This document shows positions 19,526 to 28,548 of a stretch of DNA of 64,000 nucleotides, in pieces (the first letter of the stretch is position 1; each line of letters starts with the position of its first letter). Made by a program: the position numbers and the translations under genes. The notes beneath the pieces are model-generated. The model saw only the letters and a list, made by a program, of their open reading frames with translations. It did not search any database and was not told the DNA's origin. Source of the DNA: Enteractinococcus coprophilus (GTDB taxonomy: Bacteria; Actinomycetota; Actinomycetes; Actinomycetales; Micrococcaceae); the NCBI RefSeq assembly GCF_006716305.1, contig NZ_VFOU01000002.1, positions 1-64,000 on the forward strand. Reading direction: 5' to 3'.

Positions 19526-20338
19526 ATGCAGCTGACCATTATTGGTGCATCAGGCTCATTTCCCGGGCCGGGCTCACCCGCCTCGTGTTACTTGGTGTCT
19601 GCCAACGGGGTCGACGACGAGGGCAACCCGAAAACTTGGCGCATCATCCTGGATATGGGCAACGGCGCGTTGGGCACGCTGCAACGCTACGTGGCACTGG
19701 AAGATATCGATGCGATCATGCTCTCGCACCTACACCCGGACCACTTCATGGACCTGTGCGGGTTGCACATCGTGGTCCGGTGGAATCCCAACGGGTGGGA
19801 CGTCGGGCGGATCCCTGTCTACGGGCCAGCCGATACTGCCGACCGGATAGCGATCGCCTACGGGTTGGACCCGGATCCCGGCATGCACCCGGACTTTGAA
19901 TTCATCGACTGGCAGGTCCGCACCCCCGTGGAAATCGGCCCGTTTAACATTACCCCGTATCCGGTGCGCCACCCGATCGATGAGGCCTACGCGCTGCGCG
20001 TCGAAGCCACCGAAGAAACCCACGACGGCGAACAGCAGACCTCGGTGCTGACCTACTCGGGTGATACCGACACCGCCCCGGGTCTCGTCGAAGCCGCCCG
20101 CGATGCTGATCTGTTTTTGTGCGAGGCAGCCTTCCACGAGGGCCGCGATGATGCAATCGACGGCGTGCACCTGACCGGAAAACGCGCCGGGCAGATGGCC
20201 ACGCAAGCCAACGTCGGCCGGCTGCTGTTAACCCATATTCCCGTGTGGAACGACCCGCTGGTCGCATCCCAGGAGGCTCGCGAAACTTTTGCCGGACAAC
20301 TGGCCGTTGCCGTATCCGGTGTGACCTATACCGTTTAG
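19526..20338 (+). CDS. MBL-fold phosphodiesterase, Rv1339/CnpdA-like
   Basis: 270 residues with the metallo-beta-lactamase metal motif HLHPDH, the later SYSGDTDTA-like strand ([11 protein letters not shown]) and LLTHIPVW. It matches by position and pattern the Rv1339 protein of M. tuberculosis, reported as a cyclic-nucleotide phosphodiesterase, because the order murI - this gene - rph - rdgB is the same as Rv1338-Rv1341. The ATG is 16 bases after murI with AAAGGAATCGAGGA as ribosome site. Assignment to cAMP breakdown is by family and context only. Confidence 0.88.
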   Translation: MQLTIIGASGSFPGPGSPASCYLVSANGVDDEGNPKTWRIILDMGNGALGTLQRYVALEDIDAIMLSHLHPDHFMDLCGLHIVVRWNPNGWDVGRIPVYGPADTADRIAIAYGLDPDPGMHPDFEFIDWQVRTPVEIGPFNITPYPVRHPIDEAYALRVEATEETHDGEQQTSVLTYSGDTDTAPGLVEAARDADLFLCEAAFHEGRDDAIDGVHLTGKRAGQMATQANVGRLLLTHIPVWNDPLVASQEARETFAGQLAVAVSGVTYTV

Positions 20339-20351
20339 AAGGAGACACCCT

Positions 20352-21119
<768 letters not shown>

Positions 21120-21123
21120 CACC

Positions 21124-21741
21124 GTGGAACCGCTGATCGTCCTGGCCTCCAATAACGCCGGCAAGCTGCGCGAACTGCGCGCGATCCTGACCGAAGCCAT
21201 CCCCACGCTTGCCCCCGAACAGATTGTCGACGCCGCGACCGTCAACGCCCCTGATGTGGTCGAAGACGGCGTGACGTTTGAAGCCAATGCCATGAAAAAA
21301 GCCACGCTAACCGCCCAGGCGACCGGCCTGATCGCCGTCGCTGACGACTCCGGACTGGCCGTCGACGTGATGCACGGGGCCCCGGGCATCTTCTCGGCCC
21401 GCTGGTCGGGCACCCACGGGGATGATCAGGCCAACCTGAACCTGCTGTTGGCCCAACTGGCCGATATCGACCACCCGCACCGCGGGGCCGCATTCGTGTG
21501 TGCGGCAGCCTTTGCGACCCCCGACGGCGACACCCGCCACGTTGAATTCGGCCAACTTTCCGGCGACCTGACGTTTGAGCCGCGCGGGACCCACGGCTTC
21601 GGCTATGACCCGATCATGGAGCTACCCGACCTCGGCAAAACCTGCGCCGAACTGGACGCCGAGACGAAAAATGCGATCTCGCACCGCGGTCAAGCCTTCC
21701 GCGCGCTGGCACCGCATCTGGCAGGTGTGCTGGGTCAGTGA
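21124..21741 (+). CDS. rdgB: Non-canonical purine NTP pyrophosphatase (dITP/XTP)
   Basis: 205 residues. It removes ITP, dITP and XTP from the nucleotide pool. Motifs: LASNNAGKLRELRAIL, DVVEDGVTFEANAMKKA, ADDSGLAVDVMHGAPGIFSARW, GTHGFGYDPIM and ISHRGQAFRAL. GTG 21124 is four bases after the rph stop; the open frame continues upstream only inside rph. The stop overlaps the start of the next gene (GTGA). Confidence 0.95.
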   Translation: MEPLIVLASNNAGKLRELRAILTEAIPTLAPEQIVDAATVNAPDVVEDGVTFEANAMKKATLTAQATGLIAVADDSGLAVDVMHGAPGIFSARWSGTHGDDQANLNLLLAQLADIDHPHRGAAFVCAAAFATPDGDTRHVEFGQLSGDLTFEPRGTHGFGYDPIMELPDLGKTCAELDAETKNAISHRGQAFRALAPHLAGVLGQ

Positions 21742-22775
21742 ATTTCACCGCAATCGACTTCGAAACCGCCAACGGGTTTCGCGGATCGGCCTGTGCCATT
21801 GGCGCGGCCAAATTCCGCAACGGCAGCCTGGTCGAAACCCACTACACCCTGTTGCAGCCGCCCGCCGGTTTTGACCGGTTTGACCCGCGCAACATTGCTA
21901 TCCATGGCATTACCCCCGCCGACGTCGCCACCGCACCGGCCTTTGGCGAACACTTTGAGCAACTGCATGCATTCATTAACGACGACGTCGTCGTGGCCCA
22001 CAATGCCGGCTTCGACATCGGTGTGATCGAAGCCGGGCTGGAAGTCTCACGAAGGCCCATCCCACGCCTCGAGTTTGCCTGCACGCTGACCCTGTCTCGC
22101 AAAACCTATCAGCTGGCTTCCCACGCGTTGCCCTCGGCCGCCGCCGAAGCCGGCTACGTACTGCACAACCACCACAACGCACTAGAAGATGCCAAAGCCG
22201 CCGCAGCGATTGTGGTTGACGCCGCAAAACGCGTCGAGGCCGCCTCGCTGGATGCGCTGTTGGACGCGACCGGGATGCAGCGCCGGGTGCTCGAGGCCCG
22301 GGCCGTGGGCGAGAACCTTTCGAAACCCACTCGGCACGCCCTGACCATGCCCGGCATATTTGACGCCAACAACGGTGCGGTCCCCGCCGAACACCTACCG
22401 GATCTGATCCGGTGGCCCAACGAGGGCACCAACCCGCCGGTCAACCCCGACGCCGATCCGCGCCACCCGCTGTTCGGACATCACGTGGTATTTACCGGCA
22501 TGTTGGGCATCCCGCGGCAGGAAGCTAAGAATCAGGCTGCAGCGCATGGCGCAAGCACCCAATCGCGCATTAACGCCACAACGACGATGGTGATTATTGG
22601 CGATGGCATCCGTCCCGAAGAATTGACCGACGTCGACAACCATCCGCGCCTGCAGCAGCGCAAAATGCGCGACGTCGTCTCCCGGCGGGCCCAGGGCCAA
22701 GATATCGTGTTGGTCACCGAACCTGAGTTCTTGGCGATGCTCAACGAAAACTGGCCACACGCCACCGCGATCTAA
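21738..22775 (+). CDS. DEDDh 3'-5' exonuclease with C-terminal BRCT domain
   Basis: 345 residues. The N-terminal exonuclease (1-165) has the DEDDh residues: DFETAN (Asp7, Glu9), HNAGFD and HNALEDAKAAA. Residues about 245-335 form a BRCT-like domain (FGHHVVFTGMLGIPRQEAKNQAAAHGA...TMVIIGDG). The same pairing occurs in DNA polymerase III epsilon-like proteins of actinobacteria and points to a role in DNA repair or proofreading (inference). The GTG start overlaps the rdgB stop by four bases, so it closes the clpS-murI-rph operon. It converges with the SRPBCC gene nine bases on. Confidence 0.88.
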   Translation: MNFTAIDFETANGFRGSACAIGAAKFRNGSLVETHYTLLQPPAGFDRFDPRNIAIHGITPADVATAPAFGEHFEQLHAFINDDVVVAHNAGFDIGVIEAGLEVSRRPIPRLEFACTLTLSRKTYQLASHALPSAAAEAGYVLHNHHNALEDAKAAAAIVVDAAKRVEAASLDALLDATGMQRRVLEARAVGENLSKPTRHALTMPGIFDANNGAVPAEHLPDLIRWPNEGTNPPVNPDADPRHPLFGHHVVFTGMLGIPRQEAKNQAAAHGASTQSRINATTTMVIIGDGIRPEELTDVDNHPRLQQRKMRDVVSRRAQGQDIVLVTEPEFLAMLNENWPHATAI

Positions 22776-22783
22776 CGCGTACA

Positions 22784-23764
22784 CTAGGCCGCCGCCTGGC
22801 GGAAGAACTCCTCAAGTCGAGCGTAACTTGCTTCCATCCCGTCGACCATCCCGGTCTCCAGGATCTCGTTGCGCAATTCGGCGTCCGGATAGGTAATGAC
22901 CAGCGTCAACAGGGTGCCTCCCGAAACCTCCACCAGATTCATCGCATTGGTGGTTCCAGGGCCCTCGGCGCCGATGAGATTCTCGGTGGTGACCTCCCGG
23001 TGCGGCGGGTGGGATTCCAGGAGCTGCCCGGTAAAACCAAACCCGGGTTCGCCAGTTTCAGACTCCCACTCATAGCGAAACGTATCGCCGGGTCGTTGGC
23101 CGACCTCCGCGACGCTCAAGACCCAGCCGTCGGGCCCGAGCAGCCACTGGCGCAGCAGCCCCGGATCATGGTGCGCCCGCCAGACATCGTCAATGTTCAT
23201 CTGAAATAGCCGAGACGCGCGAGCCTGCGTGTCACCCAGTAACTGTAATTGGGTTGCGCGGACCGTCTCGAGTGCCGAGTCGTCAGCAACGACGTCGTCA
23301 ATTTGTTCCATCGCCTCACGACTCCCCTCGACCATGCCCATGTCCAAGAGTTGATCGAGGGTCTGGGCATTGGCGAAACGGGTGGTGACGGTCAGGCGTG
23401 AACCTCCGTCCCGCTCGCGAAACTCCAGCCGCATTGTCATCGAAGGCATCTCGGTATTTGGGGTACCGTCGGGGTTGGCGAAGCCGTCGAGCACTTCAAA
23501 GGCATGCGGCGGATTGACGTTGACAAACTCCCAATACCCACCGGATTGTTCACCGTCGGGGCCGGTCATGTGATAGTTCGAACGCCCACCGGGGCGCACA
23601 TCGTGTTGGGTAAAGGTCGCAGGCCAAGACGGTGGGCCCCAAAATCGTTCGAGTTGGCGCGGATCCATATAGGCATCCCACAGGCGTTGGACCGGAACCG
23701 TGAAGTCTGCCACCAACGTCACCGTGAGCGCGTCGCGGTCGGTGTCTATAGCAGTAATCGCCAT
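22784..23764 (-). CDS. Tandem SRPBCC (AHSA1-like) domain protein
   Basis: 326 residues made of two START/Bet v1-like domains. Repeat 1 (about 10-150) has VQRLWDAYMDPRQLERFWGP and FVNVNPPHAFEVLD; repeat 2 (about 185-322) has DVWRAHHDPGLLRQWLLGPDGW and TNAMNLVEVSGGTLLTLVITY. Such proteins bind hydrophobic ligands; the specific role is unknown. The open frame reaches 24190, but ATG 23764 has GAGAGGA as ribosome site and gives a normal N-terminus. A single-domain relative lies at 56232-56693. Confidence 0.82.
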   Translation of the reverse strand: MAITAIDTDRDALTVTLVADFTVPVQRLWDAYMDPRQLERFWGPPSWPATFTQHDVRPGGRSNYHMTGPDGEQSGGYWEFVNVNPPHAFEVLDGFANPDGTPNTEMPSMTMRLEFRERDGGSRLTVTTRFANAQTLDQLLDMGMVEGSREAMEQIDDVVADDSALETVRATQLQLLGDTQARASRLFQMNIDDVWRAHHDPGLLRQWLLGPDGWVLSVAEVGQRPGDTFRYEWESETGEPGFGFTGQLLESHPPHREVTTENLIGAEGPGTTNAMNLVEVSGGTLLTLVITYPDAELRNEILETGMVDGMEASYARLEEFFRQAAA

Positions 23765-23992
23765 GACTGATCCTCTCATCGTGGTGCCGTGCACAGGACG
23801 GCACATGAAATTACGGTTGCCGTGGACCAGAGTCCTGCACGATCCATTCCGGGGCCGGAAAGCAGCACTGTCGAACTGGTCTGGCGAAGGAAACCGCGAG
23901 CGCCGGAAGACGGACAACCTGGTGTTTCGTACGGTACGCCGGTGATGGGTGAGCGTCAATGGGGTTGTGATCCGATGTTCTAGACTGGCCCC
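23765..23992 (+). promoter_or_regulatory. Divergent promoter region; -10 box of DUF2207 gene
   Basis: This 228-base gap between divergent genes holds a TAGACT box at 23981-23986, six bases before ATG 23993 (leaderless pattern), and a 7-bp inverted repeat GTGCCGT / ACGGCAC at 23784-23790 and 23798-23804 just upstream of the SRPBCC start, which may be an operator. Short frames here have no family features. Confidence 0.4.
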
Positions 23993-25804
23993 ATGACGTG
24001 GTCTGTTGCTATGCGAAAGAGTTTTGCTATCGTCGCCGGGGTGCTGGCCTGCGGTGTGGGGGTCGCGGTGCCAGCGGTTGCCGACGACGCTGAGCACGAT
24101 GTGGAAAATTTTCAGTTTTCTCGGTGGGACCTGAGCTACGACGTCAGCCTGGATACCCAGGGACGGGCGATCGCCGAGGTGACCGAACAATTACACGCCG
24201 AATTCCCTGAGGTGGATCAAAACCGGGGGATTATTCGGTCGCTACCGGTGCGCTATCACTCAGCACCGGCGGCGCCGGAGAATATTTCCGTCACCGACGA
24301 GGCCGGTCACGAGGTGCCCTTTGAAGTCGAAGATGAAGAGGGTTTCCGAAGTATCCTCGTGGGCGACGACGATTTTGTGCACGGGCCTGAGACCTACGTC
24401 ATCCGCTACACGCTTGACGACGTCATGCACGCGACCGATCAGGCAGATGAATTCTACTGGGATGTCATCCCATCGGATCGTGGGCAAGTGATCGAAAATG
24501 CTACCGCCCAGATTCGACTCGACCCAGAGTTGGCCTCAGCCCTGACTGGATCAGCGGCCTGTTATGTTGGCACCCCGGAGGACTCACAGTCCTGCGACTT
24601 GGAGTTCTCGGAGGACGAGGCGGTCTTTCGGGTCGCTGAGGGTCCACTGCCGGGCGGGCACGGGCTGACCGTGGCCATCGGGGTTGACCCTGGCACCGTG
24701 ACGCAGCCACCCGAACGGCACGACAATTTTCTGCTCGACGTCGTGCCACTGCTGTTGGTTATTGCGGCAACGCTGGTGGCCGGTTTCGGAGCGCTCGCCG
24801 TGTGGGCGATGGTGCGGCGTCATCGCAGCGACACCAGCCAGGCGAGTATTGGCTACGGGATTCCGGAGCAGATGAACCCGCTGTTGGCCGGGCCGATTGC
24901 CGGCAAGAGCCATGATCCGATTGTCGCAAGTATCCTGGATTTGGCCGTGCGCGGCGTCGTCCGGATTGAAGAAACGTCGCAGACCTCACGGTGGTTGAAA
25001 CAGACCGAAACCAAACCCGTGCTGCGGTTACTTGCGCCCGAGCTGGTCGAGGATCCGCAGGAGCGGGTGTTACTGCGTGGCATGTTCCCCGAGTTGGTGC
25101 CGGGGGAGACCTTTGATTTCCCGAAGGATTCGAAACCGTTTCGTCACGCTACCGAGTCCGTGATCAAAGCCAGCGGGGAGGCCGTGCTTGAACGCGGTTA
25201 CCTGGTCAAAAAACGTCACCGCGGAGCCGCGCTGGCCGGTTGGAGCGCGCTGGCGTTGTTGATCCCTGCGACGGTGTTGTTGATCATGGGGATTAGCCGT
25301 GATAACAACGCGATGGGCGGGATCAGTGTGCTGCTGGGGATGGTCTGCTTGGTGCTGATTGCCGTGTGCGTAACGACTCATCGCGTGCTCACCCCGCGGG
25401 GCGCTGCCGTACGCCAGCAGTTGGAACGGATGCAACAGCTGATGCGCACCAGTGATGCCGAACGGTTGGAGATGCTGCAGTCGTTCTCCAACGCTCCGCG
25501 CCAGCAGGATGACGAGGGTTCGTACCTGCAGATGTATGACCGGTTGTTGCCCTATGCGGTGCAGTTCGGGCGCGAGAAAGAGTGGACCAAGGTCATGGCC
25601 ACAACCTACACGCAGTACAATTGGTCGGCACCGATCTGGTATCCGCTGCTGTTTAGCGGTCGGCATGGCAGCGCGGAGTCGGCGCTGGGTGCGATGTTGT
25701 CTTCGGTGAGTTCTGCGGCGTCGACGGCAAGCCCAACCGCCGGATCAACCGGAGGTGGGGCCGTGGGCGGTGGTGGCGGAGGTGGGGCTGCGGGAGGCCG
25801 TTAG
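23993..25804 (+). CDS. DUF2207 domain membrane protein
   Basis: 603 residues: a signal peptide (MRKSFAIVAGVLACGVGVAVPAVA, residues 7-30), an extracytoplasmic beta-rich domain to about 240, a transmembrane helix (VPLLLVIAATLVAGFGALAVWAMV), a cytoplasmic segment, two further helices about 405-455 (AGWSALALLIPATVLLIMGIS, GGISVLLGMVCLVLIAVCV), a helical region and a glycine-rich C-terminus (GGGAVGGGGGGGAAGG). The layout matches DUF2207 predicted membrane proteins of unknown function. ATG 23993 follows a -10 box by six bases; ATG 24011 is the alternative and would place the signal peptide at the very N-terminus. Confidence 0.85.
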   Translation: MTWSVAMRKSFAIVAGVLACGVGVAVPAVADDAEHDVENFQFSRWDLSYDVSLDTQGRAIAEVTEQLHAEFPEVDQNRGIIRSLPVRYHSAPAAPENISVTDEAGHEVPFEVEDEEGFRSILVGDDDFVHGPETYVIRYTLDDVMHATDQADEFYWDVIPSDRGQVIENATAQIRLDPELASALTGSAACYVGTPEDSQSCDLEFSEDEAVFRVAEGPLPGGHGLTVAIGVDPGTVTQPPERHDNFLLDVVPLLLVIAATLVAGFGALAVWAMVRRHRSDTSQASIGYGIPEQMNPLLAGPIAGKSHDPIVASILDLAVRGVVRIEETSQTSRWLKQTETKPVLRLLAPELVEDPQERVLLRGMFPELVPGETFDFPKDSKPFRHATESVIKASGEAVLERGYLVKKRHRGAALAGWSALALLIPATVLLIMGISRDNNAMGGISVLLGMVCLVLIAVCVTTHRVLTPRGAAVRQQLERMQQLMRTSDAERLEMLQSFSNAPRQQDDEGSYLQMYDRLLPYAVQFGREKEWTKVMATTYTQYNWSAPIWYPLLFSGRHGSAESALGAMLSSVSSAASTASPTAGSTGGGAVGGGGGGGAAGGR

Positions 25805-26427
25805 GTAATCAAATCCACGAACCGATACGGACCGTGCCGGGTGATCTCAGCGTCGTGCGGATCTTCGCCGTGGCGCACCACCCGCAACATGAAGCCTGCG
25901 ACCGTCATCACCATGATGCCGTCGTCGGTCAGTTGTTCAACCAATTCCTGCGGAAGGTACGTGGCCTCTGCCGAGACCAGGATCCGGTCAAACGGAGCCT
26001 GGTCGGGTGCGCCTAGCACCCCGCGGGTGGCAGTTTCGATGCGGCACCACGGCAGCTGCTGGTGTTCGAGCGTGGCCGCAGCGGATTCGGCCAGTTCTGG
26101 GATGATCTCCAGCCCCAACACGCTGCCTGCCTCAGTGACCAGATCGCCCAGAATCGCCGTCGTCCACCCCGAACCGGCCCCAACATCCAACACCGTGTGT
26201 CCGGGGCGCACCTCGAGTAGCCACAACATGTCGGCGACCGTGCTGGGTTGGGAATTGGTTTGGCCGTAACCGATTGGCAGCGGGCGATTGTAGCCGGCAA
26301 GTTTGCGCTGATCTTGGGGTAAAAAATTTTTGCGACGACGGCGACGCATCGCGGCCTGCACTGCATCGCCTCCGGGACCAGGCGCCCGCTCGGCGACGAT
26401 GGACTCCCAGTCATTGCGCGGCATCAT
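25801..26427 (-). CDS. Protein-L-isoaspartate O-methyltransferase family protein
   Basis: 208 residues of the PCMT family: LPIGYGQTNSQPSTVADML (the isoaspartyl/SAM entry loop), VLDVGAGSGWTTAILGDL (SAM motif I) and VLGLEIIPELAESA. PCMT enzymes methylate isoaspartyl residues in aged proteins to start repair. The C-terminal half is shorter and more diverged than E. coli Pcm. Two ATG codons (26427 and 26424) are possible. It starts about six bases after the stop of the ADP-ribosylglycohydrolase-like gene, so the two form an operon. The stop overlaps the convergent DUF2207 gene by four bases. Confidence 0.87.
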   Translation of the reverse strand: MMPRNDWESIVAERAPGPGGDAVQAAMRRRRRKNFLPQDQRKLAGYNRPLPIGYGQTNSQPSTVADMLWLLEVRPGHTVLDVGAGSGWTTAILGDLVTEAGSVLGLEIIPELAESAAATLEHQQLPWCRIETATRGVLGAPDQAPFDRILVSAEATYLPQELVEQLTDDGIMVMTVAGFMLRVVRHGEDPHDAEITRHGPYRFVDLIT

Positions 26428-26432
26428 GAATC

Positions 26433-27341
26433 CTAGGTCGTCACTTTGATCCACCGGTCGATGGCGTCTTCGACCATGGGATAATTTTTCAGTTTCGACG
26501 GCGTACCGACAGCCGTATTGCCCAATAGTGCCCCGGCTAGTTGCCCGGCCACCAGGGCGGTGGCTTGAGTGTGGCCTGTGGCGTTGACCGCCTTGGTGAC
26601 GGCGGTGGCGTAGAGCTGCTCGGGGGCCACAGCCTCTTCGAGCGTGTCGGCCACCGCTGCGATGGCGGCGGCCAGCACATCGGCCGCAGTGGAGGGCGGC
26701 TGGATACCTTCGCCCAGGCTCAAACGGATGCGGGAGGCTAGCGGCGCGCCGTCGTCGGTGGTATCCAACCACTCCAGGACTTCGGTGACGGCCTCCAGCA
26801 GCGTCTTGCCGCCGATGAGGTGATGGACCAACAGGCTGTACGCCGTCGGGGTGACCCATTCGGCGTGCGTTAACACCGCAATCTGACGGGACATGGTCGT
26901 GACCCATTCAGCATCGAGCTGCGGCAGCATGCCCAGTGGTGCCGCACGCATTAAGGCATCAGCACCGGTGGCATCAAGACCATGAGGTTTGTGCACCAGC
27001 CCCATCTCGGGTTCTTCCAGCCCAGTCTTGGTCGCGGCGTCGACGTCGCCGGGATAGAACTCATAGTGGTCAATCCAGCGATCCGGGGCGGCTGGGACAC
27101 CCTCCGGGAAAGCGCCGTACCGGTTTTTGTACCAGCGCAGCAGGGCCAACCAGATGGCCGCAGGCGGGTCAGCGGCCTGGCCCTGGGCTGCCCATTCGAG
27201 CACCTCCAACAGCCCGTCGGCAACATAGAGGCTCAACTGGGTGCCGGTGGAAATTTCGGTGTTCTCTTCAGCAATCGCGGCGGCCTCGGCGGCAGCCCCG
27301 CCGGCAAATAACCCGGCGACACGCGAAGAATAGTTATCCAT
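26433..27341 (-). CDS. ADP-ribosylglycohydrolase homologue lacking the metal-site residues
   Basis: 302 residues. The fold signature is there: RVAGLFAGGAAAEAAA at the N-terminus, TQLSLYVADGLLEVLEWA and, near the end, ATALVAGQLAGALLG. In active ADP-ribosylglycohydrolases (DraG/ARH type) the second segment begins with a (S/T)DDTQ-like pair of aspartates and the last is preceded by a D-x-D motif; here they read STGTQ and GHTQAT, so the di-metal ligands appear lost. It may be a pseudoenzyme that binds ADP-ribose or a partner. ATG 27341 has AAGGTGG five bases upstream. It is divergent from sbcD (46-base gap) and in operon with the methyltransferase. Confidence 0.72.
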   Translation of the reverse strand: MDNYSSRVAGLFAGGAAAEAAAIAEENTEISTGTQLSLYVADGLLEVLEWAAQGQAADPPAAIWLALLRWYKNRYGAFPEGVPAAPDRWIDHYEFYPGDVDAATKTGLEEPEMGLVHKPHGLDATGADALMRAAPLGMLPQLDAEWVTTMSRQIAVLTHAEWVTPTAYSLLVHHLIGGKTLLEAVTEVLEWLDTTDDGAPLASRIRLSLGEGIQPPSTAADVLAAAIAAVADTLEEAVAPEQLYATAVTKAVNATGHTQATALVAGQLAGALLGNTAVGTPSKLKNYPMVEDAIDRWIKVTT

Positions 27342-27374
27342 AGTAACCACCTTAGCGTGTCCCACCCGGTTGCT

Positions 27375-27380
27375 TAGACT
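27375..27380 (+). promoter_or_regulatory. -10 box of leaderless sbcDC
   Basis: TAGACT seven bases before ATG 27388; TTAGCG at 27352-27357 could serve as a poor -35. Confidence 0.5.
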
Positions 27381-27387
27381 GAGTGGC

Positions 27388-28548
27388 ATGCGAATTCTCC
27401 ACACCTCGGACTGGCACCTGGGCCGCTCATTTCATAACGTGGGTATGGCCGACGCCCAGCAGCACGCGATCGATTTCATCGTCGACACCATCACCCAACG
27501 CGATATTGACCTGGTGCTGATCGCAGGCGACGTCTACGACCGCGCCCTGCCACCCGTGGATGCCGTGGCGATGTTTGATCAGGCGCTGGTCGATATGCAT
27601 GCGGCCGGAGCCACCGTCGTCGTGACTTCGGGCAACCATGACTCGGCTATCCGGTTGGGCTTTATGTCTCGGATGATGCGCGACGTCTATATTCGCACGA
27701 TGCCCGAGGCCATCACCGATCCGATCGTGTTTAATACCGATGACGCCGGGTCCGTGTGCATTTGGACGGTGCCCTATCTGGAGCCGCGCTACCACGCCGC
27801 CGAATTCGGGGTTGCCGCCAACCATACAGCCGTGATGCGCTACGTCATGGACCAGGTGCGCGACGAGATGGCCACCCGCGGCCTGGAGGGCGCTACCCAC
27901 ATCATGATGGCCCACCTGTTTGCCGCCGGCGCCTCCGGATCCGAGTCCGAGCGCAATATTGGCGAAGGCGAAGTCGGCACGCTGGGCCAGGTGCCCGCCG
28001 ATATCTTTGACGGCATGGACTATGTCGCGCTGGGTCACCTCCACGGCCGTCAGACCATGGCGCCCACCGTGCGTTATTCCGGCTCGCCGATTGCCTACTC
28101 GTTTTCCGAAGCCAACCACACCAAGGGCATGTGGCTTCTGGATATCGGCGACGGCGACCTGACGATAGAGCCCGTCGACATCCCGCAGCTCAAGCAGCTG
28201 GCGGTGCTCAAAGACCAGATCACCCCGCTACTGGCATCCGATGAATATTCCTGGGCCGAGGATGCCTGGTGCCAGATCACCGTGACCGATCCCAAGCGCC
28301 CACCGCACGCCTTTCGTCGCCTGAAAGAACGCTTCCCGGGCATGTTGAACTTCATCTTGGCACCCACCGGCGGGGTGGAAACCCAAACCACCTACTCCGA
28401 GCGCATGGCCAAAGCCACAACGGATATGGACCTGGTCTTAGACTTCGTCGACCACGTCCGCAACCGCCCGGCCTCGGAGAGTGAACGTCGCTGGCTCACT
28501 GATGCCCTGCACCACGTCAACCGCGTTAAAGAACAGGACGTGAAATAA
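27388..28548 (+). CDS. sbcD: Exonuclease SbcD (Mre11-like nuclease)
   Basis: 386 residues. Calcineurin-like phosphoesterase motifs in order: DWHLGR, GDVYDR, SGNHDS, and GHLHGRQ, which bind the two Mn ions. SbcD with SbcC opens hairpins and cleans DNA ends. The start is ATG 27388 rather than 27370, on the basis of the -10 box at 27375-27380. The stop shares one base with the sbcC start (TAATG). Confidence 0.96.
   Translation: MRILHTSDWHLGRSFHNVGMADAQQHAIDFIVDTITQRDIDLVLIAGDVYDRALPPVDAVAMFDQALVDMHAAGATVVVTSGNHDSAIRLGFMSRMMRDVYIRTMPEAITDPIVFNTDDAGSVCIWTVPYLEPRYHAAEFGVAANHTAVMRYVMDQVRDEMATRGLEGATHIMMAHLFAAGASGSESERNIGEGEVGTLGQVPADIFDGMDYVALGHLHGRQTMAPTVRYSGSPIAYSFSEANHTKGMWLLDIGDGDLTIEPVDIPQLKQLAVLKDQITPLLASDEYSWAEDAWCQITVTDPKRPPHAFRRLKERFPGMLNFILAPTGGVETQTTYSERMAKATTDMDLVLDFVDHVRNRPASESERRWLTDALHHVNRVKEQDVK

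Noticed and set aside
23765-24190. Longer N-terminus for the tandem SRPBCC protein
   Set aside because: The upstream part is Arg/His-rich without domain similarity, whereas ATG 23764 has a good ribosome site.
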